Source of the DNA: Lentisphaerota bacterium
GTDB taxonomy: Bacteria; Verrucomicrobiota; Kiritimatiellia; UBA8416; VGWI01
Direction of reading: 5' to 3'
Assembly (NCBI GenBank): GCA_016873655.1
Contig: VGWI01000020.1
Coordinates: 1 to 32,154, forward strand
Length of the DNA stretch: 32,154 nt
This document shows positions 8,479 to 15,945 of the stretch, piece after piece; positions within the stretch are counted from its first letter, which is position 1; every line of letters begins with the position of its first letter. Below the pieces are notes generated by a model. It had not been told where the DNA came from. It saw only the letters and a program-made list of their open reading frames with translations, and did no database searches. The position numbers and the translations under genes were made by a program.

Positions 8479-8518
8479 TAAAAAGGCGCGGGACCGGCGA
8501 CCGCCGATCCCGCGCCTT
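8479..8518 (-). terminator. Rho-independent terminator of glutamine synthetase
   Basis: The 11-bp inverted repeat AAGGCGCGGGA (8483-8493) / TCCCGCGCCTT (8508-8518) encloses a 14-base loop that can pair further. Read on the minus strand, the hairpin lies 21 bases past the stop of the glutamine synthetase gene and is followed by TTTTTATTT, a proper U-tract. On the plus strand there is no U-tract, so it serves the minus-strand gene. Confidence 0.9.
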
Positions 8519-8539
8519 GTGCTTGAAACGCAAGTTGTC

Positions 8540-10657
8540 CTACCGGCCGAAGAGCATCTCCGCGTATGTCGGCAGCGGCCAGCAGTCCGCGCTTACAAAC
8601 GGCTCGATGCCGTCGCAAACCGAGCGCAGCTTGACCATCGCCGGAATCACTTCATCACGAAAAGCAGCGGCTTTCTTGTCCGCATGTCCCTTAGACGACG
8701 CACTGTCCACCGCCGCTGCGAGATCCGCAATGGCGTTCTCCATGTCGGTCGCGGCGTCGTTGAGCTGCTTCAGCAACCCCGCCTGCGCAACCGGCTTCCC
8801 TCCTGCGGCCTTGACCGCATTAATGCCGCCCGCGACGTCTGCCGCAAAGCCGATAACACTCGGCATTATCTGGCGCCGGGCCATGCTCAACATCGTTTTG
8901 GCCTCGATGTTAATCACCTTCGCGTAGTTCTCGAGCAGTATCTCGTGACGCGCGTGAATTTCCTTCTCGGGCAGGGTCCCGTGCTTTATCAGCACCGCGG
9001 CGTTCTTCTTCTCGGCCATTGCGTTGATGGCATCCACGCAGTTGCGTATGTTCGGCAGCCCGCGCTTCTCCGCTTCGGCCACCCACTCGGCGGAGTAGTT
9101 GTCACCGTTGAAGATCACGGGCTCATGCTCCACGGCGTACTTCTTCAGAAGCCCCTGCAGTTTCGCGCTCACATCCTTCGCGCCATCAAGGCTGTCGGCT
9201 ATCTCGGACAGCGTCTCGGCGACGATCGTGTTGAGCACGAAGTTGGGGCCGCCGAGAGACTGCGACGAGCCCACCATCCTGAACTCGAACTTGTTGCCGG
9301 TGAAGGCAAACGGCGATGTCCGGTTACGGTCGGTAGTGTCCTTCGGGATCGCCGGCATGTGCGTGACGCCAAGCTTGAGCTCGCCGCCGTCCTTCGAACT
9401 GCCCGCCGTGCCCTTCCTGATCTGGTTGAAGATATCGGTGAGCTGCTCGCCGAGAAAGATGGACACGATCGCCGGCGGCGCCTCGTTCGCGCCAAGACGG
9501 TGATCATTGCCCGGCGTCGCCACGGTCGCACGCAGCAATGTCGAATACTTGTGCACCGCGCGGATGACGGCAAACAGGAACACGAGGAACTGCATGTTCT
9601 CGTGGGGTGTCTTGCCAGGGTTCAGGAGGTTCACCCCGTCGTCCGTGCCGATCGCCCAGTTGTTGTGCTTGCCGGACCCGTTCACGCCGGCGAAGGGCTT
9701 CTCGTGCAGCAGGCATACGAAACCGTGCCGGCGGGCAACCCTCTGCATGAGCTCCATCGTGAGCTGGTTGTGGTCCACGCCGATATTCACCGTCGCGTAT
9801 ACCGGCGCAATCTCGTGCTGAGCGGGCGCCACCTCGTTGTGCTGCGTCTTCGCAAGCACTCCGAGCTTCCACAGTTCCTCGTTGAGTTCGGCCATGAACG
9901 ACGCCACACGCTCATGCAGCGATCCGAAGTACTGGTCCTCCATCTCCTGCCCCTTGGGCGGCGGCGCGCCAAACAGCGTTCTGCCGGCAAGGCGAAGGTC
10001 CTCGCGCTTTTCCACGTACTTGCGGTCTATGAGGAAGTACTCCTGCTCGCCTCCAAGGGTGGCCGTCACGCGCCTGCTTGCGTTGTTCCCCAGGATACGC
10101 AGAACGCGCAGAGCCTGCTTGTTCAACGCCTCCATCGACCGCAGCAGCGGTGTCTTCTTGTCCAGCGCCTCGCCTTTGTATGAAGCAAACGACGTCGGGA
10201 TGAACAGCGTCGTGTTCGCTCCGTCGGTCTTGACGAACACAGGCGAAGTGCAATCCCATACGGTGTAGCCACGGGCCTCGAACGTCGCGCGCAGTCCGCC
10301 GGACGGGAACGACGACGCATCCGGCTCGCCCTGCGTGAGTTCTTTGCCGCTGAACTCCATCATTATCTGACCGTTTCCGGTCGGAGAAATGAACGAATCG
10401 TGCTTCTCGGCCGTGATCCCCGTCATCGGCTGGAACCAGTGACAGAAATGCGTCGCGCCCTTTTCGATCGCCCAGTCCTTCATCGCGTTGGCAACGACAT
10501 CGGCAATGGATGGATCCAGTTCCTTCCCGTCGTCAATCGTTTCCCTCAGCTTCCTGTACACGGCCTTCGGCAAACGCGTCCTCATGGCGGCATCGTTGAA
10601 CACGTTCGATGCGAACATCTCGGTCAAGCGATCCATGTCTGTCTCTTTCCGGTCCAT
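8540..10657 (-). CDS. glnN: Glutamine synthetase type III
   Basis: A 705-aa type III glutamine synthetase, ATP-dependent amidation of glutamate and the main route of ammonium assimilation. Type III is shown by length (about 700 aa against about 450 for type I) and by the N-terminal [16 protein letters not shown] block. [20 protein letters not shown] and an [17 protein letters not shown] segment lead into the catalytic domain. Active-site segments include [32 protein letters not shown] and [19 protein letters not shown] 10657 is chosen because AGGAAGGAGCAGGG precedes it; an in-frame upstream ATG at 10684 lacks such a site. The gene is monocistronic: a sigma-54-type promoter upstream (10781-10796) and an intrinsic terminator downstream. 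The promoter implies nitrogen control through an NtrC-like activator. Confidence 0.96.
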   Translation of the reverse strand: MDRKETDMDRLTEMFASNVFNDAAMRTRLPKAVYRKLRETIDDGKELDPSIADVVANAMKDWAIEKGATHFCHWFQPMTGITAEKHDSFISPTGNGQIMMEFSGKELTQGEPDASSFPSGGLRATFEARGYTVWDCTSPVFVKTDGANTTLFIPTSFASYKGEALDKKTPLLRSMEALNKQALRVLRILGNNASRRVTATLGGEQEYFLIDRKYVEKREDLRLAGRTLFGAPPPKGQEMEDQYFGSLHERVASFMAELNEELWKLGVLAKTQHNEVAPAQHEIAPVYATVNIGVDHNQLTMELMQRVARRHGFVCLLHEKPFAGVNGSGKHNNWAIGTDDGVNLLNPGKTPHENMQFLVFLFAVIRAVHKYSTLLRATVATPGNDHRLGANEAPPAIVSIFLGEQLTDIFNQIRKGTAGSSKDGGELKLGVTHMPAIPKDTTDRNRTSPFAFTGNKFEFRMVGSSQSLGGPNFVLNTIVAETLSEIADSLDGAKDVSAKLQGLLKKYAVEHEPVIFNGDNYSAEWVAEAEKRGLPNIRNCVDAINAMAEKKNAAVLIKHGTLPEKEIHARHEILLENYAKVINIEAKTMLSMARRQIMPSVIGFAADVAGGINAVKAAGGKPVAQAGLLKQLNDAATDMENAIADLAAAVDSASSKGHADKKAAAFRDEVIPAMVKLRSVCDGIEPFVSADCWPLPTYAEMLFGR

Positions 10658-10780
10658 GTTCCCTGCTCCTTCCTGCACAACCACACAAGAACCATGATCC
10701 TTACTGCCTCACTCAGAAAACCTGAAACAAAACAACTCCCCGCGCCACGTACACGCCGCGAAAAGGATGCCACCTTCTTT

Positions 10781-10796
10781 CGCAACAGCCGTGCCA
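10781..10796 (-). promoter_or_regulatory. Sigma-54 (-24/-12) promoter of glnN
   Basis: The minus strand reads TGGCACGGCTGTTGCG. This matches the sigma-54 consensus TGGCACG-N4-TTGC[A/T] at every conserved position except the last, with the required 10 bases between GG and GC. It lies 124 bases upstream of the glnN ATG on the right strand. Transcription would start near 10770. Confidence 0.75.
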
Positions 10797-10899
10797 AACC
10801 GTGAACAGCTTACCTAAGATACTGCCCGGCAGAATCTTCACACACCAGCCCGCCCGCGCCCAGCGCATCACACACGAACACAACTGTAGCTTCAACCAC

Positions 10900-11106
10900 A
10901 ACGGAATTACAATATTGTTACCGAAACACCCAACGGATTCCGCGGTGAAGTCCTTGTTGTCGAACATGAGGATGTTCATACCGCCCGGCATCTCTCCCGG
11001 CAGCGGAAGCCGTGGACACCCGCGGATCCGGAGCCACAGTCCCCGCCCCCGCAACCGAGATGAATTCCCTGCGCGTCACCGGCGTTCCTCCGCCCACAGC
11101 CGCCAT
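10900..11106 (-). pseudogene. Frameshifted N-terminal relic of a Tat-exported sulfatase
   Basis: In the stretch between glnN and the DUF456 gene, the minus strand holds two pieces of one gene in different frames. From ATG 11106 one frame gives TPVTRREFISVAGAGTVA, a twin-arginine leader. About 60 bases later another frame gives MNILMFDNKDFTAESVGCFG followed by NNIVIP, the opening of the sulfatase fold (family pattern N-I-L-x-x-x-x-D then G-x-x-G-C-Y-G-N). The catalytic Cys/Ser motif and the remaining several hundred residues are missing; beyond about 10900 nothing is recognisable until the sigma-54 promoter. It is a dead relic. PVC bacteria often carry many sulfatases of this type. Confidence 0.55.
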
Positions 11107-11312
11107 ATGCATCCTCCCCGGAAGAGCGTCAACACGGGTACGGATACACCCGGCAAGCGCACTTTTCGACACAAAACGCGCCCCAACGGTAATCTGGCAG
11201 GGTAGAGACCGTCGGATCCCGTGCCCTTCGTGGCCGCCAGGAATGAAACCTTGATTCCGACGCCGCGAGATAGGAGGCTTGCGCTCAACCGGCACACTGC
11301 AATGAGCGCAAC

Positions 11313-11864
11313 ATGAACGAGGGTGCGACAACGATCCCCATCGCGGCAGTCTTTCTGCTGCACATGGCCGTGTGGCTTATCTGCATTGCCGGGATCGCCG
11401 CGTCGTGCCTCTCTTTCACCGGAACATGGCTGATCTCCATCGCAGCGGTGATCGCGGCGTGGTTGAGCGGGCCCGGCTTCCCCGGGTGGATAACAGTCGC
11501 CGCACTGCTTCTTCTCTCCGCCGCCACAGAGGTGATCGAAACGCTCGCGGCGCACTGGGGCGTTACAAGCCGCGGCGGCTCGCGGGCCGCGGGTGTCGCG
11601 GCGGTCGCCGGCGGCCTGCTCGGCATGGTGCTGGGCTCATTCCTTCCCGTTCCCGTGGCCGGTCCGTTGCTGGGGATATGCATCGGCAGTTTCGGGTTGG
11701 CATACATGGTCGAACGCCGGCGTGAGCGCACTCACGGCGAGGCCGCCAACGTTGCACTGGGCGCGCTGCTGGCACGCGTGGCGGTGCTTGTATTCAAGAC
11801 GGCCGCATCCGTCATCGCAGCCACGGCACTGCTCGGCGGCTTCTACTTTGACCTGCTTCGCTGA
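11313..11864 (+). CDS. DUF456-family membrane protein
   Basis: A 183-aa integral membrane protein. Hydrophobic helices occupy about 10-32, 34-52, 55-75, 88-125 and 150-178. The LSFTGTWLISIAAVIAAWLSG segment, then Gly/Ala-rich helices with GSRAAGVAAVAGGLLGMVLG and PLLGICIGSFGLAYMVE, fits the DUF456 pattern of duplicated small-residue-rich helices. A charged loop (ERRRERTHGE) precedes the last helices. ATG 11313 has no clear ribosome-binding site. It stands alone between the sulfatase relic and the RyR gene; the 109 bases to the latter hold a possible promoter, so I do not place it in that operon. Function of the family is unknown. Confidence 0.75.
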   Translation: MNEGATTIPIAAVFLLHMAVWLICIAGIAASCLSFTGTWLISIAAVIAAWLSGPGFPGWITVAALLLLSAATEVIETLAAHWGVTSRGGSRAAGVAAVAGGLLGMVLGSFLPVPVAGPLLGICIGSFGLAYMVERRRERTHGEAANVALGALLARVAVLVFKTAASVIAATALLGGFYFDLLR

Positions 11865-11917
11865 AACTTCGCGTTCGACGTTCGCTTCGATGAAACTGCA
11901 CAGCACTCTCGTATCTC

Positions 11918-11947
11918 TTGATTTCACGTCATGGCGGCGGGCATAAT
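11918..11947 (+). promoter_or_regulatory. Candidate promoter of the RyR-Nudix-kinase operon
   Basis: TTGATT (11918-11923), an 18-base spacer and CATAAT (11942-11947) lie 26 bases upstream of the RyR start codon, in a gap with lower GC than the flanking genes. No operator symmetry is obvious. By-eye match. Confidence 0.35.
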
Positions 11948-11973
11948 CGCCGCGTCAGGCGTTTGGATCGAAA

Positions 11974-12279
11974 ATGGCCATGGACTACAACCCGAAACCT
12001 GCGGACGCGGCGGATACGGTTCTTCCCCGGGATGTGACCGACGCCGTCGAGACACTCGCCCGCAACATCCACGACACATGGGCGGCGCGCAAGCTGGCGG
12101 ACGGCTTCACGTTCGGCGCCGAGGACGATCCCGTCCGCCGCACGCACCCGTGCCTTGTGCCGTACGAACAGTTGCCGGAGAACGCGCGGGAATACGACAG
12201 GGCAACCGCGCTCTGCACCATCCGGACCATGGTCGGCCTCGGGTTCGAGATACGAAAACGGAAGGGAGGTGCGAAGTGA
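11974..12279 (+). CDS. RyR-domain protein
   Basis: A 101-aa protein that is essentially one RyR (ryanodine-receptor repeat) domain. The family pattern is clear: YNPKPADAADTVLP, then ETLARNIHDTWAARK, GFTFG, HPCLVPYEQLPENAREYDRA and TMVGLGFEI. In eukaryotes the domain occurs in ryanodine receptors; bacterial versions are often single-domain and have been proposed to bind nucleotide-like ligands (known of the family, not shown here). There is no signal peptide or membrane segment. The stop overlaps the GTG start of the next gene (GTGA), so translation is coupled to the Nudix-like protein. A second ATG two codons in is possible. Inferred role: ligand-sensing or adaptor subunit of this four-gene system. 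Confidence 0.88.
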   Translation: MAMDYNPKPADAADTVLPRDVTDAVETLARNIHDTWAARKLADGFTFGAEDDPVRRTHPCLVPYEQLPENAREYDRATALCTIRTMVGLGFEIRKRKGGAK

Positions 12280-12788
12280 GCGACAAGATGGGCATGTTCA
12301 TAGTGAAGACCGGCGATTCATCAAAGCCCGGCTCCCGCCTCCTCAAAATGGTCGACCTCTCCGTGGCGCTGGTTCGCCGCGGCGACGAAGTTCTCACCTG
12401 CTATAACGACAAGTGGGGTGCCTTCGCCCTGCCGATGTCCAAGCGCCGCGAGATCAAGGATCCCAATGCAAGGGATGATGCCGGCCGCCTCGAGGACGGC
12501 ACAGACGCCGCCTTCCGTGCCGCCGCGGAGTGGATGGGCCAGACTCTGGTGGATACGCCGCCGATGATAATGGACATGGCGGAGTTCCAGCAGAGCGACC
12601 GCGATTCGGTTTGGAAGCGGTACCACCTCCAGGTCTTCGAGTTCAGGGTTGAAGACGACTACGAAACGCACCCGGCCCGCGTGGTCGAATGGCTGACGCC
12701 GGACGAGATACTCGACGAAGGAAGACGGCCTATTTCCCACACCACCCGCCACGTGATAAACGAGCTCCGATCGAAATCGCTCCTCTGA
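12276..12788 (+). CDS. Nudix-fold protein with degenerate catalytic box
   Basis: A 170-aa protein starting at GTG 12276, chosen because GGGAGGT lies 7 bases upstream and it overlaps the RyR stop. The fold looks Nudix-like: strand VDLSVALVRRGDEVLTCYN, WGAFALPMSK, and an insertion rich in charged residues. The helix EDGTDAAFRAAAEWMG (73-88) aligns with the Nudix helix, then WKRYHLQVFEFRV and WLTPDEI follow. The Nudix box R-E-U-x-E-E-x-G reads R81-A-A-A-E85-W-M-G88, so two of three metal-binding glutamates are gone. I infer a non-hydrolytic binding protein or regulatory partner for the adjacent intact Nudix enzyme. Six bases separate it from that gene. Confidence 0.65.
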   Translation: MSDKMGMFIVKTGDSSKPGSRLLKMVDLSVALVRRGDEVLTCYNDKWGAFALPMSKRREIKDPNARDDAGRLEDGTDAAFRAAAEWMGQTLVDTPPMIMDMAEFQQSDRDSVWKRYHLQVFEFRVEDDYETHPARVVEWLTPDEILDEGRRPISHTTRHVINELRSKSLL

Positions 12789-12794
12789 AACGAC

Positions 12795-13280
12795 ATGCCC
12801 GGCACCAAGACAGAAAACAACGGCCTGCGCGTCTCTGAAGGGGCACTGGCCCTGATTACCTGCAGGTTCGGGAACGACGACTGCTGGTTCGCGCGATGGA
12901 ACAGGCACTGGGCGAAGTACAGCTTCGTCGGCGGCCACCGGCACGACAATGAATCTTTCCGCGACTGCATCGTAAGGGAGCTGGAAGAAGAACTCGCGCT
13001 GCGAAGCGGCGACGATTACCGGCTTGTCGACTCCGAACCCATCGCGCGCCTGTCATACGAAGCATGGTCGCGCAGCGCACGTTGCGACACGCTCTACCGG
13101 ATGGAGCTTTTCGGCGTGGTCCTGAACGGCAACGCCGCCGGCCTCTCAACGAAGAGGCCCGTACGCTGGCTGACACGGGCGGAAATCGAAGCTCTCCAAG
13201 CCGGCGACGGCAGACAGGTCAGCGAAACGATGCGCCGTATTCTTGAACAGATACACTGGCGCGTACTGCCAGGAGCGTGA
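12795..13280 (+). CDS. Nudix hydrolase
   Basis: A 161-aa Nudix hydrolase, expected to cleave a nucleoside diphosphate linked to another group (X). The box is almost perfect: G47-x5-E53-x7-R61-E62-L63-E64-E65-E66-L67-A68-L69, with only the final Gly replaced by Ala, so all catalytic glutamates are present. The strand YSFVGGHRHDNESF leads into it, and a closing RPVRWLTRAEIEAL segment is typical. It begins with ATG 6 bases after the degenerate Nudix gene and probably arose by duplication or paired recruitment. The substrate cannot be read from sequence; context suggests a signalling or modified nucleotide. Confidence 0.88.
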   Translation: MPGTKTENNGLRVSEGALALITCRFGNDDCWFARWNRHWAKYSFVGGHRHDNESFRDCIVRELEEELALRSGDDYRLVDSEPIARLSYEAWSRSARCDTLYRMELFGVVLNGNAAGLSTKRPVRWLTRAEIEALQAGDGRQVSETMRRILEQIHWRVLPGA

Positions 13281-13311
13281 AGCGGGGCGTACGAACAGGG
13301 GGGGACAGATC

Positions 13312-15552
13312 ATGGCTCCCAGAATTGTCTGGCTGACGGCGGCCGCCGACAAGGTGGAAGAGGAACTCGTCGCTCCACTCGCCTCCGAATTGCGGCAGGT
13401 CTTTCCCAAAGCAACCGCAATCACCGTCTATGACTGCTTCGGCGGCTACTCCCAGAACCATGCCGAGCGCATCGTGCTCGGCGTCGAGGTGCGCGGCGGC
13501 AACGACTACCGCACCCATGTCGTCAAGATCGGCGACAGACGCTCCGCTGCTTCAGACTACGACGGATGGCGCCGCTGCGTGCTTCGTCGCAACTTCTCCA
13601 GCCGGATCCTTGTTTCTCTCTCCCGTCGACTCCTGCCGGGCGGACGTATCGCGATCGTCTACGAAGACGCACACCGCTTCTTCGGGTCGCCGGAGGAAGG
13701 CCAGGGGCCCATCTCCCTTGAATCGGCCGTCTTCAGCGCGGTGCTGGACGACAAACCACGCGCGGTCTCCGTCGAACGAGTGGTCAGACAGATATACACG
13801 GACCTGTATCGCTGGTTCTACCGCGGCGCGAAACCGGGCACCGCGGCCGCGATCCGCTTCTACCGCGCGCGCCTCCGCCGCGCGCTGACTCCATGGAAAG
13901 AGCAGGCATGGCGCGTTGGACTGCGCCGCGACATCATATGGCTGCTGTGCGGCCGGGACCGGCCCGACGCACCATTACCCTGCTCATACATCGACGCGGC
14001 TGACTATGTCGAGTGGGCGATCAAGTCGGGGAACGTGCCCCAGACACTTGTCGGCAGGTCGCACGGCGACCTGCACGGACGCAACGTCTATGTCGGCGTT
14101 CAGCGCGAGGAGGCGGAGTATCCGGCCGTGTTCGACTACGGCCACATGGGCGGCAGCAACGTGGTCGTGTGGGATTTTGTGAAGCTCGAGACCGAGCTCA
14201 AGGTGCGCCTGCTGATGCCGCTGTTCCACGACCCGGACTGCCGCAGGTCCATCGAACACGCCACGCGCGGCGTTTCGACCGACACGGCGGCCCAGGCATC
14301 CCCGGACCGGCCTTCAGCGGAAATGGATACACGCACACTGCGTCTGGCACAGCTTCTCTTCGCGTGGCGGTTCGAATACCTCCTCAACATCCTCTCGGAA
14401 CGGGTCAACCAGATATCCGACCCCGAATCACCGGATCCGCCCGGCGGCAGGAATGTCACCGGCAACCAGCGGCTCGACCGCGCATTGTGCCTGCTGTTGC
14501 GGATACGCCAGGAGGCGGCGCTGTTCCTCGGAGACCGTCAGCCGCAGCGCGGAAAGCGCGCTCTCTGGAGGGACGAGTACGGGTTCGCCCTCGCGGTCTA
14601 CGGCCTGTGCACAGCGAAATATGACTACAAGGCGTCGGAATCCGCCTTTGCAGCGATCTCCGCCGGCGTGGCGGCGGCATCGACCACATCCGCGGCGCGC
14701 GCGATCCGCGCCGGACTGGCGGCAGGCGCGGCGTCGACCGACCACCACCCGTCATACCGGGTTCCCCTGGCAATCGCGCACCACATCTGGAAAAGCTCGC
14801 GCTCACGCAGCAGTGTCCTGCGCGGGATAGGGATTCTGGAACGCGCCTCGCACCGCTACCCGCACGCAGTCCCGCTGCTCCAGGAGTACGCACTCATGCT
14901 CTCGGAAGCAGGACGCCAGGAGGCGGCGCTGTCGCTCCTGAAGCCAATCGAGGAACTCGGAATTGTATTCCGCGACGAGGAAACGCTCTGCAGACTTGGC
15001 AGAACCTGCAAGGACCTCGGCGACAGGGCGTTGTTCGATAACCCGGTCCCGGCGCCTGAGGTATCCTCGCACCCCGCGTGGCAATGGTACAGGACGTCCT
15101 ACGGTCACTACCTCGAGGCGTTCGAGGGCGGCGGCCGCTACTACCCTGGCATCAATGCCGCAACGATGGCGCTTCTCTGCGGCTATCGCGACAAGTCCGT
15201 CGAGCTGGCAGGCCGCACGCTGGAAATATGCAGGGAACTCGATCTTGCGGCCCTGCCGGCGGATGGCCGGTTCTGGGCGCTTGTAACCCAGGGCGAGGCG
15301 ATGGTTCTGGGCGGATCCTGCGACAAAGCGGCCGAGTTCTACAGGCAGGCACTGGCAAACCTCCCGCGAGGCGACGCCGGCCTCGCACAGAGCGCATACG
15401 GGCAGGTCTGCAGACTTGCATGGGCGCTCGGGCCTGCAGTCTGCCCGGTTCTCGATGAGTTCCGCACGGTCCGAAGGCGGTTCCGCAACACCGACTCATC
15501 CCGGTCTTTCTGCAACGCCGCCTTCCGCAACGCAGCAGGCAAAACCGCTTGA
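13312..15552 (+). CDS. APH-like kinase domain fused to TPR-S (DUF4071) domain
   Basis: A 746-aa protein with two parts. Residues about 1-300 resemble an aminoglycoside-phosphotransferase/choline-kinase fold: a glycine-containing loop (CFGGYSQN), a beta-3 lysine K72 (THVVKIG), the catalytic loop HGDLHGRN (H251, D253, N258) and the metal-binding FDYGHMGG (D275), then VVWDFVKLETELKVRLL. All core catalytic residues are there, so it may be active. Residues about 390-720 are helical repeats. Near the end, YYPGINAATMALL (610-622) and FWALVTQGEAMVLG (654-667) are hallmarks of the TPR-S/MAP3K TRAFs-binding domain (DUF4071). ATG 13312 is preferred, since GGGGGGG lies about 8 bases upstream; an earlier ATG at 13243 would overlap the Nudix gene. 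It may be close to the ternary-system TCAD9 kinase-like family (from memory). Confidence 0.8.
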   Translation: MAPRIVWLTAAADKVEEELVAPLASELRQVFPKATAITVYDCFGGYSQNHAERIVLGVEVRGGNDYRTHVVKIGDRRSAASDYDGWRRCVLRRNFSSRILVSLSRRLLPGGRIAIVYEDAHRFFGSPEEGQGPISLESAVFSAVLDDKPRAVSVERVVRQIYTDLYRWFYRGAKPGTAAAIRFYRARLRRALTPWKEQAWRVGLRRDIIWLLCGRDRPDAPLPCSYIDAADYVEWAIKSGNVPQTLVGRSHGDLHGRNVYVGVQREEAEYPAVFDYGHMGGSNVVVWDFVKLETELKVRLLMPLFHDPDCRRSIEHATRGVSTDTAAQASPDRPSAEMDTRTLRLAQLLFAWRFEYLLNILSERVNQISDPESPDPPGGRNVTGNQRLDRALCLLLRIRQEAALFLGDRQPQRGKRALWRDEYGFALAVYGLCTAKYDYKASESAFAAISAGVAAASTTSAARAIRAGLAAGAASTDHHPSYRVPLAIAHHIWKSSRSRSSVLRGIGILERASHRYPHAVPLLQEYALMLSEAGRQEAALSLLKPIEELGIVFRDEETLCRLGRTCKDLGDRALFDNPVPAPEVSSHPAWQWYRTSYGHYLEAFEGGGRYYPGINAATMALLCGYRDKSVELAGRTLEICRELDLAALPADGRFWALVTQGEAMVLGGSCDKAAEFYRQALANLPRGDAGLAQSAYGQVCRLAWALGPAVCPVLDEFRTVRRRFRNTDSSRSFCNAAFRNAAGKTA

Positions 15553-15653
15553 CCGGCCATTCCCGGAGCTCAACGCCGCACGGCCGGCCGGCGGAAATTG
15601 CCCGCCCTGAACCGCCTGCCGCGCCGTCACTTCCGGGCTTCCGGGGTTTGGAA

Positions 15654-15683
15654 TTGCCGCACCATCCGCGCGGCATGTAGAAT
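15654..15683 (+). promoter_or_regulatory. Weak candidate promoter of the korDABC operon
   Basis: TTGCCG (15654-15659), an 18-base spacer and TAGAAT (15678-15683) end 9 bases before the korD start codon, which has no Shine-Dalgarno. The -10 is good, the -35 modest. A leaderless message is implied. Confidence 0.25.
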
Positions 15684-15692
15684 TCCCCGATC

Positions 15693-15929
15693 ATGTCACG
15701 GAAGTTTCGCGTGCTGATCAACTCGACGTACTGCAAAGCCTGCGAGCTTTGCGTGGCAGTCTGCCCGAAAAGCGTGCTCGCCGTTGGCCGGAGCACCACG
15801 TCGAAAGGCATTCACTGCGCCGAGACGGTTGCGCCGGATTCATGCATCGGATGCAAGGCATGTTCAGACATCTGTCCCGAGGCCGCGATCGAGATCCGCG
15901 TCGAAGGCGACGGGCAGGACAGGAAGTGA
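15693..15929 (+). CDS. korD: 2-oxoacid:ferredoxin oxidoreductase, delta (ferredoxin) subunit
   Basis: A 78-aa protein with two [4Fe-4S] motifs of the bacterial ferredoxin type: CKACELCVAVCP and CIGCKACSDICP. Position at the head of an alpha-beta-gamma gene set identifies it as the delta subunit of a 2-oxoacid:ferredoxin oxidoreductase, which passes electrons from the thiamine-bound intermediate to soluble ferredoxin. A short basic N-terminus (MSRKFRVLINSTYC) is normal for the family. The next gene starts 16 bases after its stop. Whether the substrate is 2-oxoglutarate or a branched-chain 2-oxoacid (Vor) cannot be told from this subunit. Confidence 0.9.
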   Translation: MSRKFRVLINSTYCKACELCVAVCPKSVLAVGRSTTSKGIHCAETVAPDSCIGCKACSDICPEAAIEIRVEGDGQDRK

Positions 15930-15945
15930 TTGGACGGACAGCGCT

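Noticed and set aside
8453-10183. 576-codon plus-strand open frame opposite glutamine synthetase
   Set aside because: It is an exact antisense shadow of glnN, with Arg/His-rich composition typical of GC-rich shadow frames and no recognisable domain.
10713-11331. Two overlapping minus-strand frames upstream of glnN as intact genes
   Set aside because: Only short parts of each resemble protein (a Tat leader and a sulfatase opening) and they are in different frames; treated as one pseudogene.
13243-13311. Longer start for the kinase-TPR-S protein
   Set aside because: It overlaps the Nudix gene and adds residues unlike the family; ATG 13312 has a G-rich ribosome-binding site.
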